Source: Thermoguttaceae bacterium (GTDB lineage: Bacteria; Planctomycetota; Planctomycetia; Pirellulales; Thermoguttaceae). From it: a stretch of 6,003 nt of DNA. The notes under the pieces are model-generated. The model did not search any database, was not told where the DNA came from, and saw only the letters and a list, made by a program, of their open reading frames with translations. The stretch lies in assembly GCA_028695865.1 (NCBI GenBank), contig JAQVID010000228.1, positions 1-6,003 on the forward strand. Direction: 5' to 3'. Positions 5,000-6,003 of the stretch are shown here, one piece after another (the stretch's first letter is position 1; each line of letters starts with the position of its first letter). A program made the translations under genes and the position numbers.

Positions 5000-6003
5000 T
5001 ATTGGAGTTCAACGGTTTTCGGCAACACGACTTCGATTCTGCTGATCTTATAGCGTCGATTGCCATCGTCATTCTTTATTGGAAGAGCAATGACCGGTTT
5101 GCCGTCACGCTGTCCTACGGAAACGAACAGATCGTAAGTTCCCGGCTTGAGTAAAACAGCATAATTCAGCCCGTTTAACGTGACGTGATTTCCGACCTTG
5201 TCTCTAATGGGCAACATGCAGCCAATTTTGACTTCGTGTTTCACGGATTGAACAGGAGCCTTGTCTCGAGCACCAACTTGCAAAGAACGAACATCAAACG
5301 ATTCATCGGTTGCACTCCAGACAATCGTTCCTTTGTCGTCTTTAAGCGTCAGGGAAACGAAACCTCCAGGATAACAAGGAGCAACGCCGACATTGGCCCA
5401 TTTCGTTGAAAACGTGAACGGTTTACCCAGTTCGGCTTTTTTGGGAAGCGTCATTTCGCGAAGTTCAAGACGATAGCCCAGCCGCAAATTAACGTCTTCG
5501 ATGTACTTTCGATTTTCTTTGAGGAATTGCTCCGGATACCCCTGAATCGAAAGCCAACTGACATGATATTCGTCGAGCAGTTGCTGAATGTATTGCGGTT
5601 CCCAGGTTTTAAGTCGCACTGCCGAGCCGTAATGTTCCATTTCGATAATAATCGGTTTTTCACGCCAGAACATTTCGGCCATGTTTGCATGGAACCACGC
5701 CTTGGGATATTTATGGACGAAAGCCGAATCGTCCCGCATGGTCATACCATGTTCGAGAGCATACTTCGCCCACTTGTACTTGGACGGCTCGCGATGTGGA
5801 GCGTCGAAATCGTCGTTCATTACGAGCAGCGACTTTTTGAAGTTTTTAAGAAAAAGGTCAATGTGGATTTTCACCATTTTCCCTTTTTCTTCAAGTGTGA
5901 GGTTTTGTCTGGTCCAACCTTCGCCCCACATGCCGTAAGTTGACGTATCGATAAACGCGACGTCCGGATTACCATCGTAACGCCGGGCCATTGCGGCCAG
6001 AAA
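4999..6003 (-). CDS. DUF4832/GH-A-like (beta-galactosidase-like) protein, 5' end outside the window
   Basis: The open frame runs off the right edge: four more in-frame codons (F-L-A-A) precede the ATG at 5991, and that ATG sits inside conserved barrel sequence, so it is not the start. The 334 visible residues are the C-terminal part. Counting from that Met, residues 1-165 look like the second half of a TIM barrel of the GH-A type: a GNPDVAFID strand, then YGMWGEGW (19-26, with Glu24 a possible catalytic or binding acid), IIIEMEHYG (114-122) and VSWLSIQGYP (144-153). Residues about 168-330 form a beta-sandwich resembling the DUF4832 C-terminus, with LGYRLELREM, FSTKWANVGVAPCYPGG (194-210) and PGTYDLFVSVGQRDGKPVIALPI (283-305). 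Such proteins resemble glycoside hydrolases and are often secreted, but activity is mostly unproven. The signal peptide, if any, is off-window. The ThuA-like gene follows on the same strand after 199 bp, so co-transcription is possible but not compelling. Confidence 0.85.
   Translation of the reverse strand, partial: FLAAMARRYDGNPDVAFIDTSTYGMWGEGWTRQNLTLEEKGKMVKIHIDLFLKNFKKSLLVMNDDFDAPHREPSKYKWAKYALEHGMTMRDDSAFVHKYPKAWFHANMAEMFWREKPIIIEMEHYGSAVRLKTWEPQYIQQLLDEYHVSWLSIQGYPEQFLKENRKYIEDVNLRLGYRLELREMTLPKKAELGKPFTFSTKWANVGVAPCYPGGFVSLTLKDDKGTIVWSATDESFDVRSLQVGARDKAPVQSVKHEVKIGCMLPIRDKVGNHVTLNGLNYAVLLKPGTYDLFVSVGQRDGKPVIALPIKNDDGNRRYKISRIEVVLPKTVELQ

Noticed and set aside
4999..5991. Treating the ATG at 5991 as the true start of the DUF4832-like gene
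   Set aside because: The frame stays open to the window edge, and the Met sits inside a conserved barrel segment, so the gene is 5'-partial here.

Overview
The window looks like ordinary chromosomal DNA from a free-living or gut-associated bacterium, most likely a planctomycete (Pirellulales or Thermoguttaceae-like). A relative such as Lentisphaerota or Kiritimatiellota is possible. The inference rests on the protein families: a Tat-exported FAD_oxidored-family enzyme, a secreted PHP-domain (CehA/McbA-type) protein, a ThuA-like protein and a DUF4832-type glycosidase-like protein. These are typical of planctomycete genomes. Base composition is mid-GC, and the genes are loosely packed rather than in tight operons. 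No rRNA, tRNA, CRISPR array, transposase, integrase or phage gene is visible.

Layout from left to right. (1) Bases 1-162 are a leader with a near-consensus sigma-70-type promoter (14-42), an 11-bp tandem repeat and a strong ribosome binding site. (2) 163-1527 (+) is a Tat-signal FAD-dependent oxidoreductase. (3) 1528-1768 is a convergent intergenic region with a 22-bp direct repeat and a small hairpin. (4) 1769-3142 (-) is a secreted PHP-domain metallohydrolase-like protein. (5) 3143-3383 is a divergent intergenic region that should hold two promoters, though none is convincing by eye. (6) 3384-4028 (+) is a YdjM-family membrane-bound putative metal-dependent hydrolase with a T-rich, Phe/Gly low-complexity segment. 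(7) 4032-4799 (-) is a secreted or membrane-anchored ThuA-like protein whose stop codon lies 3 nt from that of the YdjM gene. (8) 4800-4998 is intergenic, with a 14-bp palindrome and a 15-bp tandem repeat. (9) 4999-6003 (-) is the C-terminal part of a DUF4832/GH-A-like protein whose start lies beyond the right edge.

Three of the five proteins have visible export signals (one Tat, two Sec-like), and the fifth belongs to a class usually exported. ThuA, FAD_oxidored and DUF4832 families recur in planctomycete gene sets for carbohydrate breakdown, so extracytoplasmic glycan or glycoside processing is a reasonable shared theme. The strand alternation (+ - + - -) argues against one operon, and no substrate can be named.

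I found no clear undescribed system. The most unusual signals are short non-coding repeats. One is an AATACTGACCGCTGG-type element found at the 3' ends of two genes. Another is a 22-bp direct repeat 110 bp apart. The third is an 11-bp duplication in a leader.
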